The position numbers and the translations under genes were made by a program. This document shows, one piece after another, positions 26,221 to 35,080 of a DNA stretch of 64,000 nt. The DNA lies in assembly GCF_003289965.1 (NCBI RefSeq), contig NZ_QMBQ01000013.1, positions 1 to 64,000 of the forward strand, in the 5' to 3' direction. This DNA comes from Mesorhizobium atlanticum (GTDB lineage: Bacteria; Pseudomonadota; Alphaproteobacteria; Rhizobiales; Rhizobiaceae). The notes below the pieces were generated by a model. That model had not been told where the DNA came from. It saw only the letters and a list, made by a program, of their open reading frames with translations, and did not search any database. The first letter of the stretch is position 1. Every line of letters begins with the position of its first letter.

Positions 26221-27363
26221 ATGAGCACTGCAGGGAAACCACGCATCGTCGTTTTGGGAGCAGGTTTCGGCGGCCTGGAACTGACGACGCTGCTGTCCGA
26301 GGCGATGGGCGACGGCATCGACGTCACGCTAATCGACAAGAGCGACGCTTTCATATTCGGCTTTTCGAAGCTCGACGTGATGTTCGGCCTGAAGGCGCCG
26401 GAGGCGGTGCGCTTGCCATACAGCCGCTACGCCAAGCCGGGCGTACGCCTGCTGAAGCGCACCATCACCGCGATCGATCCGGAAAGGCGGCGAGTCACCA
26501 CCGATGACGGCGTCTTCGATGCCGACTACCTGATCGTGGCGCTTGGCGCCGAATATGATTTCGACGCCACGCCCGGGCTGTCGGGAACCAACGAGTTCTA
26601 TTCGGTTGCCGGTGCGGAGCGGCTGCGCGATGTGTTGCCCACCTTCAAAAAGGGCAGGGCGATGGTCGGTGTCTGCGGTGCGCCCTACAAATGCCCGCCG
26701 GCGCCAAGCGAATGCGTGCTGATGTTGCACGACTACCTGACGCGGCAGGGTGCGCGCGAGGCCTGCGAGATATCGCTGGTGCTGCCGCTCGGCAGCCCGG
26801 TACCGCCTTCGCCCGACACCTCGCGCGCACTGCTGGCGGCCTTCGCCGAGCGCGGCATCAAGTTCATCCCGAGCCGGCGAGTCGCCTCCGTCGACAATGC
26901 CCGCAACGTGGCGGTTCTCGACGATGGCGCCGAAATGCCGTTCGACCTTTTCCTCGGCGTCCCCAAACATCGCGTGCCGCCGGTGGTGCTGGAAAGCCGC
27001 ATGGCGGAGAACGGCTGGATCCCGGTCAACCCGCGCACGCTCGAAACCAAGTATGAGAATGTCTACGCGGTCGGCGACGGCGCCAACACCGGGACGCCCA
27101 AGGCGGGCGTGTTCGCCGAAGGCGCGGCACGGGCGGTGGCCACCGCGCTGGTCGCAAAATTGCGCCAAAGCGGAAGCGGCACGCTCTACGACGGCTTCGG
27201 CACCTGCTACATCGAATTCGGTGGCGGCCGCATCGGCAAGGTCGAGGTCGATTTCTTCTCTGGCCCCGCGCCGACTGGCAACTACTACGAGCCTTCGGTG
27301 GCGCTGCGCGCCGACAAGGAGAAGTTCGGCTCAAGCCGGCGATCGCGATGGTTCGGTTCGTGA
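26221..27363 (+). CDS. FAD/NAD(P)-binding oxidoreductase, sulfide:quinone-reductase-like
   Basis: A 380-aa two-dinucleotide-binding flavoprotein. The FAD motif GAGFGG is at residues 13-18. CGAPYKCPPAPSEC places C152, C158 and C165 next to each other, as in the SQR/flavocytochrome c family, and a further cysteine sits in GTCYIEFGGG. The second FAD contact is YAVGDGANTG. It probably passes electrons to quinone at the inner membrane; sulfide is a possible but unproven donor. I chose ATG 26221, past the hairpin at 26131; the in-frame start at 26122 would read through that hairpin. Confidence 0.75.
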   Translation: MSTAGKPRIVVLGAGFGGLELTTLLSEAMGDGIDVTLIDKSDAFIFGFSKLDVMFGLKAPEAVRLPYSRYAKPGVRLLKRTITAIDPERRRVTTDDGVFDADYLIVALGAEYDFDATPGLSGTNEFYSVAGAERLRDVLPTFKKGRAMVGVCGAPYKCPPAPSECVLMLHDYLTRQGAREACEISLVLPLGSPVPPSPDTSRALLAAFAERGIKFIPSRRVASVDNARNVAVLDDGAEMPFDLFLGVPKHRVPPVVLESRMAENGWIPVNPRTLETKYENVYAVGDGANTGTPKAGVFAEGAARAVATALVAKLRQSGSGTLYDGFGTCYIEFGGGRIGKVEVDFFSGPAPTGNYYEPSVALRADKEKFGSSRRSRWFGS

Positions 27364-27370
27364 ACCGCCT

Positions 27371-27811
27371 TCAGCCGTTGCGAGAGGGCGGCAGCTCGAA
27401 CAAGGTGGCGCCGTTCTTCCGTCCCCGGTCGATATAGCCGATCACGCGGAACCACCTCGCGACGTCGGGCCGCTGCAGCCAACTGCGCGAATGTATCGGA
27501 AGGTTGCCGGCAAGCGCCTGGATATGGCGGATGTGCCGCTTGCAGAACCGGACCGTCGCGGCGTTGAAGAAATCCTCCCGCGCGGCGAACAGCGTATCGG
27601 CGGCGTCCGCATGCTCATGCCAGGCGATGATCGCCACTGTCCTGTCGTCCTGCACGAGCGCGTGCGCTCGGCCTTCCTTCAGATTCATCATCAGATTGTC
27701 ATAGGCGCTTTTGCTGTCCTTGCCGGCCGCCACATATTCGTCCGACATCCGCTTGGACAGGCCGCGGAAAACATCCTCCAGGTCTCCGACCGTCGCCGCG
27801 CGTGCTCTCAT
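27371..27811 (-). CDS. Small GNAT-like protein, possibly phage-derived
   Basis: A 146-aa protein with a strong ribosome-binding site (AGGAGGAGAA directly before the ATG). It opens RARAATVGDLEDVFRGLSKR and ends with DVARWFRVIGYIDRGRKNG. The plan, a short conserved N-terminus, helical middle and a final strand pair around a G-Y motif, recalls GNAT acetyltransferases and the T7 gp13-type internal virion proteins that share that fold. This is a pattern-level impression only. It is convergent with the flavoprotein gene, 7 bp away, and overlaps the upstream 74-codon frame by 4 nt. Confidence 0.5.
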   Translation of the reverse strand: MRARAATVGDLEDVFRGLSKRMSDEYVAAGKDSKSAYDNLMMNLKEGRAHALVQDDRTVAIIAWHEHADAADTLFAAREDFFNAATVRFCKRHIRHIQALAGNLPIHSRSWLQRPDVARWFRVIGYIDRGRKNGATLFELPPSRNG

Positions 27812-28032
27812 TTCTCCTCCTGAAAGCCCGGTAGCAGTTTGCCCCAGGGAAGGAAGATCACCAAGAAATCAAAATCCTCAATTTGGTCAATGAGAGCAAA
27901 GAAATTCCATGAAAGTCCACTCGGTCCCATGGCTAGCCCGTACATAAATGTCCACTTTGAGATCGAACTTGCGCTTCGGGATATCGGTGGCATTCGGACT
28001 TGCGGGGCGCGGATTGTCTTAATGTAGGCCAT
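27808..28032 (-). CDS. Possible small ORF coupled to the GNAT-like gene
   Basis: A 74-aa frame starting MAYIKTIRAPQVRMPPISRS. Its stop overlaps the start of the next gene as ATGA, the arrangement of translationally coupled genes. Against it: no clear ribosome-binding site, a lower GC content than the surroundings, and no recognisable family. The remaining stretch up to 28180 contains nothing I can assign. Confidence 0.3.
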   Translation of the reverse strand: MAYIKTIRAPQVRMPPISRSASSISKWTFMYGLAMGPSGLSWNFFALIDQIEDFDFLVIFLPWGKLLPGFQEEK

Positions 28033-28180
28033 TATCGACCGGATAGGGACCAACTACGAGGCCCATGTCGCGGCGGCGCAGGACGACGTATCGTTGAATT
28101 CGCCGATAGCCTGCCATACAAGGAAGTTTCTCGGCCACCTGAACGTGACTGCGAGCCGTCGGCGAGCGACAGGTCGGTGA

Positions 28181-29230
28181 ATGGTCTGGCCACAACGTTG
28201 GGGGCACGCATTGACGTCGAGCAAGCCGATCCTGATCACCGGCGCAGCCGGCTTCATAGGTTTTCACCTCTGCCACAGGCTGCTTGCCGAAGGCCGGCAG
28301 GTTGTCGGCCTCGATTCCATGAACGAGTATTACGACATTGCGCTGAAACAGGCCCGGCTCGAGCGGCTGAATGGGTTCGCGAACTTTCGTTTCGAGCATG
28401 TCGATCTCGCCGACCACGACCGCATCTCGGCGATCTTTGCCTCGGTCGCGCCGGAGATCGTCGTCAATCTCGCCGCGCAGGCGGGGGTCCGCTATTCGCT
28501 GATCAATCCGCATGTCTATGCGCGAAGCAACCTCAACGGCTTCCTCAACATCCTGGAAGGGTGCCGTCAGGCCTCGGTCCGTCATCTCGTCTATGCATCG
28601 TCGAGCTCGATCTATGGCGGCAGCACGCGCATGCCGTTCTCGGTGCATGATTCCGCCGATCATCCCTTGAGCCTCTATGCCGCCAGCAAGAAGGCGAACG
28701 AGCTGATGGCCCACACCTACAGCCATCTGTTCGGGCTGCCGACCACAGGCTTGCGCTTCTTCACCGTCTACGGTCCGTGGGGCCGGCCCGACATGGCCTT
28801 GTTCATCTTCACCAAGGCCATCCTCGCCGGCCAGCCGATCGACGTTTTCAACCATGGCAACATGCAGCGGGACTTCACTTACATCGACGACATCGTCGAG
28901 GGCGTAATCCGCGTCATGGAGCACCCCGCGACGCCCGACCCCGGTTGGACAAGCGCGGCCCCGGACCCGGCTACAAGCAATGCGCCGTATAGGATCCACA
29001 ATATCGGCGACAGTTCACCTGTCCAACTGAGCCGGCTGATCGACGTGCTGGAAGACGCGCTCGGGCGCAAGGCAATCCGCAACCTGATGCCGCTCCAGCC
29101 GGGCGACGTGCTGGCGACCTATGCCGACGTCACCTCGCTCGAGGAGGCGACCGGCTTCAAGCCCACAATCTCGATCGAGGTCGGCGTTCCGCGCTTCGTC
29201 GAATGGTATCGGGACTTCTACCAGGTCTGA
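28181..29230 (+). CDS. lpsL: UDP-glucuronate 4-epimerase-like NAD-dependent epimerase
   Basis: A 349-aa extended SDR. GAAGFIG lies near residue 20, the acidic residue after strand 2 is in GLDSMNEYYD, and the catalytic set is SSSS with Y-x3-K in LYAASKKANE. The segments RFFTVYGPWGRPDMA and RDFTYIDDIVEGV are typical of UDP-glucuronate 4-epimerases (LpsL/CapI). It supplies UDP-galacturonate for LPS or exopolysaccharide. A TTG at 28211 in frame is an alternative start close to the conserved core. It stands alone, without other polysaccharide genes nearby. Confidence 0.85.
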   Translation: MVWPQRWGHALTSSKPILITGAAGFIGFHLCHRLLAEGRQVVGLDSMNEYYDIALKQARLERLNGFANFRFEHVDLADHDRISAIFASVAPEIVVNLAAQAGVRYSLINPHVYARSNLNGFLNILEGCRQASVRHLVYASSSSIYGGSTRMPFSVHDSADHPLSLYAASKKANELMAHTYSHLFGLPTTGLRFFTVYGPWGRPDMALFIFTKAILAGQPIDVFNHGNMQRDFTYIDDIVEGVIRVMEHPATPDPGWTSAAPDPATSNAPYRIHNIGDSSPVQLSRLIDVLEDALGRKAIRNLMPLQPGDVLATYADVTSLEEATGFKPTISIEVGVPRFVEWYRDFYQV

Positions 29231-29265
29231 TTGGCCGCCTGCGACAATGTGCTAAAGCATGTCTC

Positions 29266-29359
29266 CCGAAGGTGGGAACCAGTTTCGAGATAAAGACATG
29301 CGTAAAATCAAAAACCTAAAGCGCATGGAGCGAATCTGAAAGATCGCGACGCGCTTTAG
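29266..29359 (+). repeat. Rhizobial intergenic repeat (family 3)
   Basis: About 95 bp beginning GCATGTCTCCCGAAGGTGGG, with GACATGCGTAAAATCAAAAAC in the middle (given in part) and closing inverted arms CTAAAGCGC (29316-29324) and GCGCTTTAG (29351-29359). The start aligns with the degenerate copy near 493-553. It lies between convergent genes and may serve as a bidirectional transcript end. Confidence 0.7.
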
Positions 29360-29369
29360 CGGCCGGGTA

Positions 29370-30683
29370 CTAACGGCCGGTCGTCGAGGCCTGCCTGTCG
29401 ATCCAAAGCGCGAGCAGTGTGCAGGCCGCGCCTGAAAGCAGATAGGCGCCGGCGGCGACGAGGCCGAACGTGCCGGCCAGCAGCAGCGCTGCAAGCGGCG
29501 CGAAGCCGGCGCCGAACATCCAGGCGAGGTCCGACGTCACCGCCGAGCCGGTATAGCGGTGCTGGCGCGAGAAGCTCGACGCGACGACGCCCGAGGATTG
29601 TCCGAAGCTCAAGCCCAGCAGGATGAAGCCCAGCACCATGAACACGGTCTCGCCGACGGTGCCGCCGTTGAGGAGCTGCGGGGCAAAGCCGCTGAATGCG
29701 GCGATGGCGACGGCGCCGCCGCCGAGCAGGGCGCGACGCCCGACGCGGTCGGCCAGCGGCCCCGAGGCGACGATCGCGGCGATGCCGAACAGCGCGCTCA
29801 CCGCCTCGATCACCAGAAAGCGCTCCGGCCCTTCATTGGTGAACAGGAACACCCAGGACAGCGGGAACACCGTCACCATATGGAACAGAGCGAAGCTCGC
29901 CAGCGGTGCGAAAGCGCCGACAACGACGTTGCGGCCTTCCGTGCTGATCATGTCCCTGATGCGTGTCGGCTGCAGGTCGCCGCTCTCGTAGAGCTTCGAG
30001 AATTCGGGCGTGACGACGATGCGCAGCCTGGCAAACAGCGCCACGACATTGATGGCGAAAGCGACGAAGAACGGATAGCGCCAACCCCAGCTGAAGAAAT
30101 CGTCAGCCGAGAGGTTGGCGACGAAGAAGGCAAACAGCGAGCTCGCCACGATAAGCCCGATCGGCGCGCCGAGTTGCGGGATCATCGCATAGATGCCGCG
30201 CCGGTTCTGCGGCGCGTTCAGCGCCAGCAGCGACGGCAGGCCGTCCCAGGTGCCGCCGAGCGCCAGGCCCTGCAGGAACCGGGTTAGCGCCAGCAGCCAG
30301 GCGGCGACCGCGCCGACATCTTCATAGGACGGCAGGAACGCCATCGCGACGGTCGAGGTGCCGAGCAGGAAAAGCGCGATTGTCAGCTTGGCGCCGCGGC
30401 CATAGGCACGGTCGATCGCCATGAACAGCACCGTGCCGAACGGACGCGCGATGAAGGCCAGCGCGAAGATGGCGAAAGAGTAAAGCGTACCGACCAGCGG
30501 ATCATGCGTCGGAAAGACAAGCTTGGGGAACACGATCACGGAAGCGATCGCATAGACGAAGAAATCGAAGAATTCCGACGTCCTGCCGATGATCACGCCG
30601 ACAGCGATATCGCCTGCGCTGACCTGGCCGTGATGCGAGCCGATCAGCCTGCTGTCAGTTTCGGCAGTCGAAGTTTCAGCCAT
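29370..30683 (-). CDS. MFS transporter, metabolite:H+ symporter (MHS) type
   Basis: A 437-aa major facilitator protein with twelve hydrophobic segments. The N-terminal FFDFFVYAIASVIVFPKL and the loop RPFGTVLFMAIDRAYGRGAK resemble the MHS subfamily that carries organic acids and osmolytes; the loop-8 equivalent is GPLADRVGRRALLGGG. The substrate cannot be inferred from context. It is divergent from cyoA across about 200 bp containing two strong dyads. Confidence 0.82.
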   Translation of the reverse strand: MAETSTAETDSRLIGSHHGQVSAGDIAVGVIIGRTSEFFDFFVYAIASVIVFPKLVFPTHDPLVGTLYSFAIFALAFIARPFGTVLFMAIDRAYGRGAKLTIALFLLGTSTVAMAFLPSYEDVGAVAAWLLALTRFLQGLALGGTWDGLPSLLALNAPQNRRGIYAMIPQLGAPIGLIVASSLFAFFVANLSADDFFSWGWRYPFFVAFAINVVALFARLRIVVTPEFSKLYESGDLQPTRIRDMISTEGRNVVVGAFAPLASFALFHMVTVFPLSWVFLFTNEGPERFLVIEAVSALFGIAAIVASGPLADRVGRRALLGGGAVAIAAFSGFAPQLLNGGTVGETVFMVLGFILLGLSFGQSSGVVASSFSRQHRYTGSAVTSDLAWMFGAGFAPLAALLLAGTFGLVAAGAYLLSGAACTLLALWIDRQASTTGR

Positions 30684-30731
30684 CTATTCCGTCGCCACCG
30701 AGTTGGATGCGGGACACGATTGTCATCCCAT

Positions 30732-30791
30732 TGTGCGTTGCACACTTTCGCCAAAGCCGCCCTGACTGGGCATTGGACAAATTGTCCAATG
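30732..30791. promoter_or_regulatory. Two dyads upstream of cyoA
   Basis: TGTGC-GTT-GCACA lies at 30732-30744. CATTGGACAA-A-TTGTCCAATG at 30771-30791 is a perfect 21-bp palindrome. They sit between the divergent MFS transporter and cyoA, about 100 bp upstream of the cyoA start, and look like operators. They are not FNR/FixK boxes. Confidence 0.6.
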
Positions 30792-30881
30792 TCGTCTCGG
30801 GCCTGTCAGCGGTAGCCGTTGGTCGATACCGCATTGCAACATGATAGGCCTGTTGCGCCGGACTATCGAGAGCAGCATTTG

Positions 30882-32063
30882 ATGAAACGATCCGGAGCCT
30901 TGCTTCTCTTCCCCCTGGCCGTTCTGCTGAGCGGCTGCGATCTGGTGGTGCTGGCGCCCGCGGGCGACGTGGCGGCGCAGCAGCGCGACCTGCTCGTCGT
31001 TTCGACCCTTTTGATGCTGCTGATCATCGTGCCGGTCATGGTGCTGACCGTGTTCTTTGCCTGGCGCTACCGGCAATCCAGCACCACGGCGACCTATACG
31101 CCTGACTGGGACCATTCGACCAAGCTGGAGCTGGTGATCTGGGCGGCGCCCCTTCTCGTCATCATCTGTCTGGGCGCGCTCACCTGGCTCGGCACGCATC
31201 TGCTTGACCCCTACCGGCGCATTGACCGGATCGAGCCGGGACAGCCGGTGACGCAGAACCACAAGCCGCTCAGGGTCGAGGTCGTCGCGCTCGATTGGAA
31301 GTGGCTCTTCATCTATCCGGATTATGGCATCGCCTCCGTCAACGAGCTGGCGGCGCCGGTCAACCAGCCGATAGACTTCCGCATCACCTCGTCCACGGTG
31401 ATGAACTCCTTCTACATTCCGGCCCTTGCCGGGCAGATCTACGCCATGCCTGCCATGGAGACGAAGCTGCACGCCGTCGTCAACCGTCCGGGCACCTATA
31501 CCGGCTTCTCGGCCAATTACAGCGGCGCCGGCTTCTCCGGCATGCGCTTTGCTTTCCACGGTCTGTCCGACCAGGCCTTCGCCGACTGGGTAAATCAGAC
31601 CAAGAGCGCGCAGGCCGCGCTCACCCGCGAGAGCTATCTCGAGCTCGAACGCCCGAGCGAGCACGAGCCGGTCCGGCACTATGCCTCCATCGATCCCGAC
31701 CTCTTCGGCGCCATCCTCAATCTGTGTGTCGAGCCCGGCAAGATGTGCATGAACGAGATGATGTCGATCGACGCCAAGGGCGGCCTGGGGCTCGCCGGCG
31801 TCCGCAATACCCTGCCGCTGCAATACGACAAGGTCGCCCGCCGCGGCGCGGTGTTCGGCACCGATCCGTCCTATGTCGCCAGCATCTGCACGGCGGAGGA
31901 GGCTGCCGCCGCCTCGCGCGCGGCCCGTAACGACGATGACAGGGATTGGCCGCTCAGGGACCTGTCTCCGCTGCGCGGCGTCGGCCTGCTCGCGCCCGGT
32001 GCGGGGACCCGCCGCGCTGACGCCGAGAGGCCTTCGCTCGGCCTGCTGCGCTTCGAATTGTGA
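30882..32063 (+). CDS. cyoA: Cytochrome bo-type ubiquinol oxidase subunit II
   Basis: A 393-aa lipoprotein. The start at 30882 opens a lipoprotein signal peptide ending LLSGC, with the acylated cysteine at residue 19. Two transmembrane helices follow, then a cupredoxin-like domain. The CuA ligand pattern of cytochrome c oxidases is missing (NYSGAGFSGMRF at the equivalent place), which marks a quinol oxidase. It lies on the periplasmic side of the inner membrane. First gene of the cyoABCD operon. Confidence 0.92.
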   Translation: MKRSGALLLFPLAVLLSGCDLVVLAPAGDVAAQQRDLLVVSTLLMLLIIVPVMVLTVFFAWRYRQSSTTATYTPDWDHSTKLELVIWAAPLLVIICLGALTWLGTHLLDPYRRIDRIEPGQPVTQNHKPLRVEVVALDWKWLFIYPDYGIASVNELAAPVNQPIDFRITSSTVMNSFYIPALAGQIYAMPAMETKLHAVVNRPGTYTGFSANYSGAGFSGMRFAFHGLSDQAFADWVNQTKSAQAALTRESYLELERPSEHEPVRHYASIDPDLFGAILNLCVEPGKMCMNEMMSIDAKGGLGLAGVRNTLPLQYDKVARRGAVFGTDPSYVASICTAEEAAAASRAARNDDDRDWPLRDLSPLRGVGLLAPGAGTRRADAERPSLGLLRFEL

Positions 32064-32073
32064 GGGATGGCGG

Positions 32074-34080
32074 ATGCCTGAGTCGCTGACCAAATTCATC
32101 TTCGGCCGCCTCACTTTGGAGTCGCTGCCGCTGCACGAGCCGATCGTCGTTGCCACCTTCGTGGTGGTGGCGCTCGGCGGTTTGGCGCTCCTCGGCGCCG
32201 TCACCTATTTCAAGCTTTGGGGTTATCTGTGGCGCGAGTGGTTCACCAGCGTCGACCACAAGAAGATCGGCATCATGTATATGGTGCTCGGCCTCGTCAT
32301 GCTGCTTCGCGGCTTCTCCGACGCCATCATGATGCGCCTGCAGCAGGCCATCGCCTTCAACGGTTCGGAAGGCTATCTCAACGCCCATCACTACGACCAG
32401 ATCTTCACCGCCCATGGCGTGATCATGATCTTCTTCGTGGCGATGCCCTTCGTCACCGGACTGATGAACTTCGTCGTGCCGCTGCAGATCGGCGCGCGCG
32501 ACGTTTCCTTCCCCTTCCTCAACAATTTCAGCTTCTGGATGACGGTGGGCGGCGCCATCCTGGTCATGGCCTCGCTGTTCGTCGGCGAGTTCGCCCGCAC
32601 CGGCTGGCTGGCCTATCCGCCGCTGTCTGGCATCAACTACAGTCCAGATGTCGGCGTCGATTATTATATCTGGGCGCTGCAGGTCGCCGGCGTCGGCACG
32701 ACCTTGTCGGGCATCAATCTGATCTGCACCATCATCAAGATGCGCGCGCCCGGCATGACCATGATGCGCATGCCCGTCTTCACCTGGACCTCGCTCTGCA
32801 CCAACGTGCTGATCGTGGCGTCCTTCCCGGTGCTGACGGCGGTGCTGACGCTGTTGGCGCTCGACCGCTATGTCGGCACCAACTTCTTCACCAACGACTT
32901 CGGCGGCAACCCGATGATGTATGTGAACCTCATCTGGATATGGGGTCACCCGGAGGTCTACATCCTCATCCTGCCGCTATTCGGCGTCTTCTCCGAGGTC
33001 ACTTCGACCTTCTCCGGCAAGCGCCTGTTCGGCTACACCTCGATGGTTTACGCCACGGTCGTCATCACCATCCTGTCCTATCTGGTCTGGCTGCACCACT
33101 TCTTCACCATGGGCTCCGGCGCCAGCGTCAATTCCTTCTTCGGCATCACCACGATGATCATCTCCATCCCGACCGGGGCGAAGATGTTCAACTGGCTGTT
33201 CACCATGTATCGCGGCCGCATCCGCTTCGAGCTGCCGATGATGTGGACGGTGGCCTTCATGCTCACCTTCGTTGTCGGCGGCATGACAGGCGTGCTGCTT
33301 GCCGTGCCGCCGGCCGACTTCGTGCTGCACAACAGCCTGTTCCTGATCGCGCATTTCCACAACGTCATCATCGGCGGCGTGCTGTTCGGCCTGTTCGCCG
33401 GCATCGCTTACTGGTGGCCGAAGGCCTTCGGCTTCAGGCTCGATCCGTTCTGGGGCAAGGTCTCGTTCTGGTGCTGGGTGCTCGGCTTCTGGTTCGCCTT
33501 CATGCCGCTCTATATCCTCGGTCTGATGGGCGTGACGCGCCGCATGCGGGTGTTCGACGACCCCTCGCTGCAGATCTGGTTCGTCATCGCCGCCTTCGGC
33601 GCGGTGCTGATCGCCGCCGGCATCGCCGCCTTCCTGGTCCAGATCTTCGTCTCCATCCGCAAGCGCGCCGAGCTGGTCGACGTCACCGGCGACCCCTGGG
33701 ACGGCCGCACGCTCGAATGGTCGACCTCCTCGCCGCCGCCGGCCTACAACTTCGCCTTCACCCCCATCATTCGCGACAACGACGCCTGGTGGGACATGAA
33801 GAAGGCCGGCTACCGGCGCCCGCTCTCTGGCTTCAAGCCGATCCACATGCCGAAGAACACCGGCACCGGCGTCATCCTGGCGGTCTTCAGCGTCGCCCTC
33901 GGCTTCGGGCTGATCTGGTACATGTGGTGGCTGGCGGCGCTGAGCTTCGTCTGCCTGATCGCAACGGCGATCGGCCACACCTTCAACTATCACCGCGACT
34001 TCGACATCCCGGCGGCCGAGGTCGCCCAAACGGAGGAGGCGAGGACGGCGCTCCTCGCCGCTGAGGGGGCTAGGGCTTGA
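32074..34080 (+). CDS. cyoB: Cytochrome bo-type ubiquinol oxidase subunit I
   Basis: A 668-aa heme-copper oxidase catalytic subunit with about 15 transmembrane helices. Heme and copper ligands are visible in TAHGVIMIFF, WGHPEVYILILP (histidine-tyrosine cross-link region), LHHFFTMG and the final AHFHNVIIGG. These bind the low-spin heme and the heme-CuB centre that reduces oxygen to water while pumping protons. I chose the ATG at 32074 after the cyoA stop; the longer frame upstream overlaps cyoA. Length is normal. Confidence 0.95.
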   Translation: MPESLTKFIFGRLTLESLPLHEPIVVATFVVVALGGLALLGAVTYFKLWGYLWREWFTSVDHKKIGIMYMVLGLVMLLRGFSDAIMMRLQQAIAFNGSEGYLNAHHYDQIFTAHGVIMIFFVAMPFVTGLMNFVVPLQIGARDVSFPFLNNFSFWMTVGGAILVMASLFVGEFARTGWLAYPPLSGINYSPDVGVDYYIWALQVAGVGTTLSGINLICTIIKMRAPGMTMMRMPVFTWTSLCTNVLIVASFPVLTAVLTLLALDRYVGTNFFTNDFGGNPMMYVNLIWIWGHPEVYILILPLFGVFSEVTSTFSGKRLFGYTSMVYATVVITILSYLVWLHHFFTMGSGASVNSFFGITTMIISIPTGAKMFNWLFTMYRGRIRFELPMMWTVAFMLTFVVGGMTGVLLAVPPADFVLHNSLFLIAHFHNVIIGGVLFGLFAGIAYWWPKAFGFRLDPFWGKVSFWCWVLGFWFAFMPLYILGLMGVTRRMRVFDDPSLQIWFVIAAFGAVLIAAGIAAFLVQIFVSIRKRAELVDVTGDPWDGRTLEWSTSSPPPAYNFAFTPIIRDNDAWWDMKKAGYRRPLSGFKPIHMPKNTGTGVILAVFSVALGFGLIWYMWWLAALSFVCLIATAIGHTFNYHRDFDIPAAEVAQTEEARTALLAAEGARA

Positions 34081-34082
34081 GC

Positions 34083-34709
34083 ATGGCATCGACGGCGATC
34101 ACGGCCGGCGCCGAACCGGTCTTCCACTTGGAAGAGGAGCATGCGCACGCCGAAGGCGGCAGCACTATGCTCGGCTTCTGGCTCTATCTGATGAGCGACT
34201 GCCTGATCTTCGCCATGCTGTTCGCGGCCTTTGGCGTGCTCGGCGGCAATTACGCGGCGGGTCCGGCGCCGAAGGACCTGTTCGACCTCGGCCTGGTGGC
34301 CGTCAACACCACCATGCTGCTGCTCTCCTCGATCACCTATGGCTTTGCCATGCTGACCATGGACAAGGGCCGCGTCGGCGCGACACAAGGCTGGCTCGCG
34401 GTGACCATGCTGTTCGGCCTCGCCTTCCTGTCCATCGAGCTCTACGAATTCGCGCATATGATCCATGAGGGTGCCACGCCGCAGCGCAGCGCCTTCCTGT
34501 CGTCCTTCTTCACGCTGGTCGGCACGCACGGCCTGCACGTCACCTTCGGCATCGTCTGGATGGTGACGCTGATGGTGCAGGTCGCGAGACATGGCCTCAT
34601 CGAAGCCAATCGCCGCCGGTTGATGTGCCTCTCGATGTTCTGGCATTTCCTCGACGTCGTCTGGATCGGCGTCTTCACCTTCGTCTATCTGATGGGGACG
34701 TTGAGATGA
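34083..34709 (+). CDS. cyoC: Cytochrome bo-type ubiquinol oxidase subunit III
   Basis: A 208-aa integral membrane protein with five hydrophobic segments and the conserved GTHGLHVTFGIVWM and FWHFLDVVWIGVFTFVYL segments (the latter shown in part as WHFLDVVWIGVFTF). It stabilises subunit I. I chose ATG 34083; a TTG six bases earlier overlaps the cyoB stop. Its stop overlaps the cyoD start by 4 nt. Confidence 0.93.
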   Translation: MASTAITAGAEPVFHLEEEHAHAEGGSTMLGFWLYLMSDCLIFAMLFAAFGVLGGNYAAGPAPKDLFDLGLVAVNTTMLLLSSITYGFAMLTMDKGRVGATQGWLAVTMLFGLAFLSIELYEFAHMIHEGATPQRSAFLSSFFTLVGTHGLHVTFGIVWMVTLMVQVARHGLIEANRRRLMCLSMFWHFLDVVWIGVFTFVYLMGTLR

Positions 34710-35080
34710 GCGCTCATGATCATGCCGGTCACGACCACGCGCATGGCGGCGTCGCGCACGGGTCGCTGAAGGGCTACCTGGTCGGTTTCTTCCTGTCGGT
34801 GATCCTGACCGCCATCCCGTTCTGGATGGTCATGACCGGCGCCATCGACAACAAGCAGGCGACGGCCATCATCGTCATGGCCTTCGCGGCGGTGCAGATC
34901 GTGGTGCACATGATCTTCTTCCTGCATATGAACCCCGCCTCGGAAGGCGGATGGTCGATGCTGGCGCTGATCTTCACGGTGATCCTCGTCGTCATCGTGC
35001 TGAGTGGCTCGCTCTGGGTGATGTACCACCTCAACGCCAACATGATGCCCGGTCTCCACGAGATGCAGCAGATGCCATGA
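34706..35080 (+). CDS. cyoD: Cytochrome bo-type ubiquinol oxidase subunit IV
   Basis: A 124-aa protein with a histidine-rich N-terminus (MSAHDHAGHDHAHGG) followed by three transmembrane helices, including VQIVVHMIFFLHM. This is the assembly/stability subunit of bo-type oxidases. It overlaps cyoC upstream and the SURF1 gene downstream, each by 4 nt. Confidence 0.9.
   Translation: MSAHDHAGHDHAHGGVAHGSLKGYLVGFFLSVILTAIPFWMVMTGAIDNKQATAIIVMAFAAVQIVVHMIFFLHMNPASEGGWSMLALIFTVILVVIVLSGSLWVMYHLNANMMPGLHEMQQMP

Noticed and set aside
32217..34064. A 615-codon plus-strand frame inside cyoB
   Set aside because: Out-of-frame shadow of cyoB, rich in histidine, arginine and proline.
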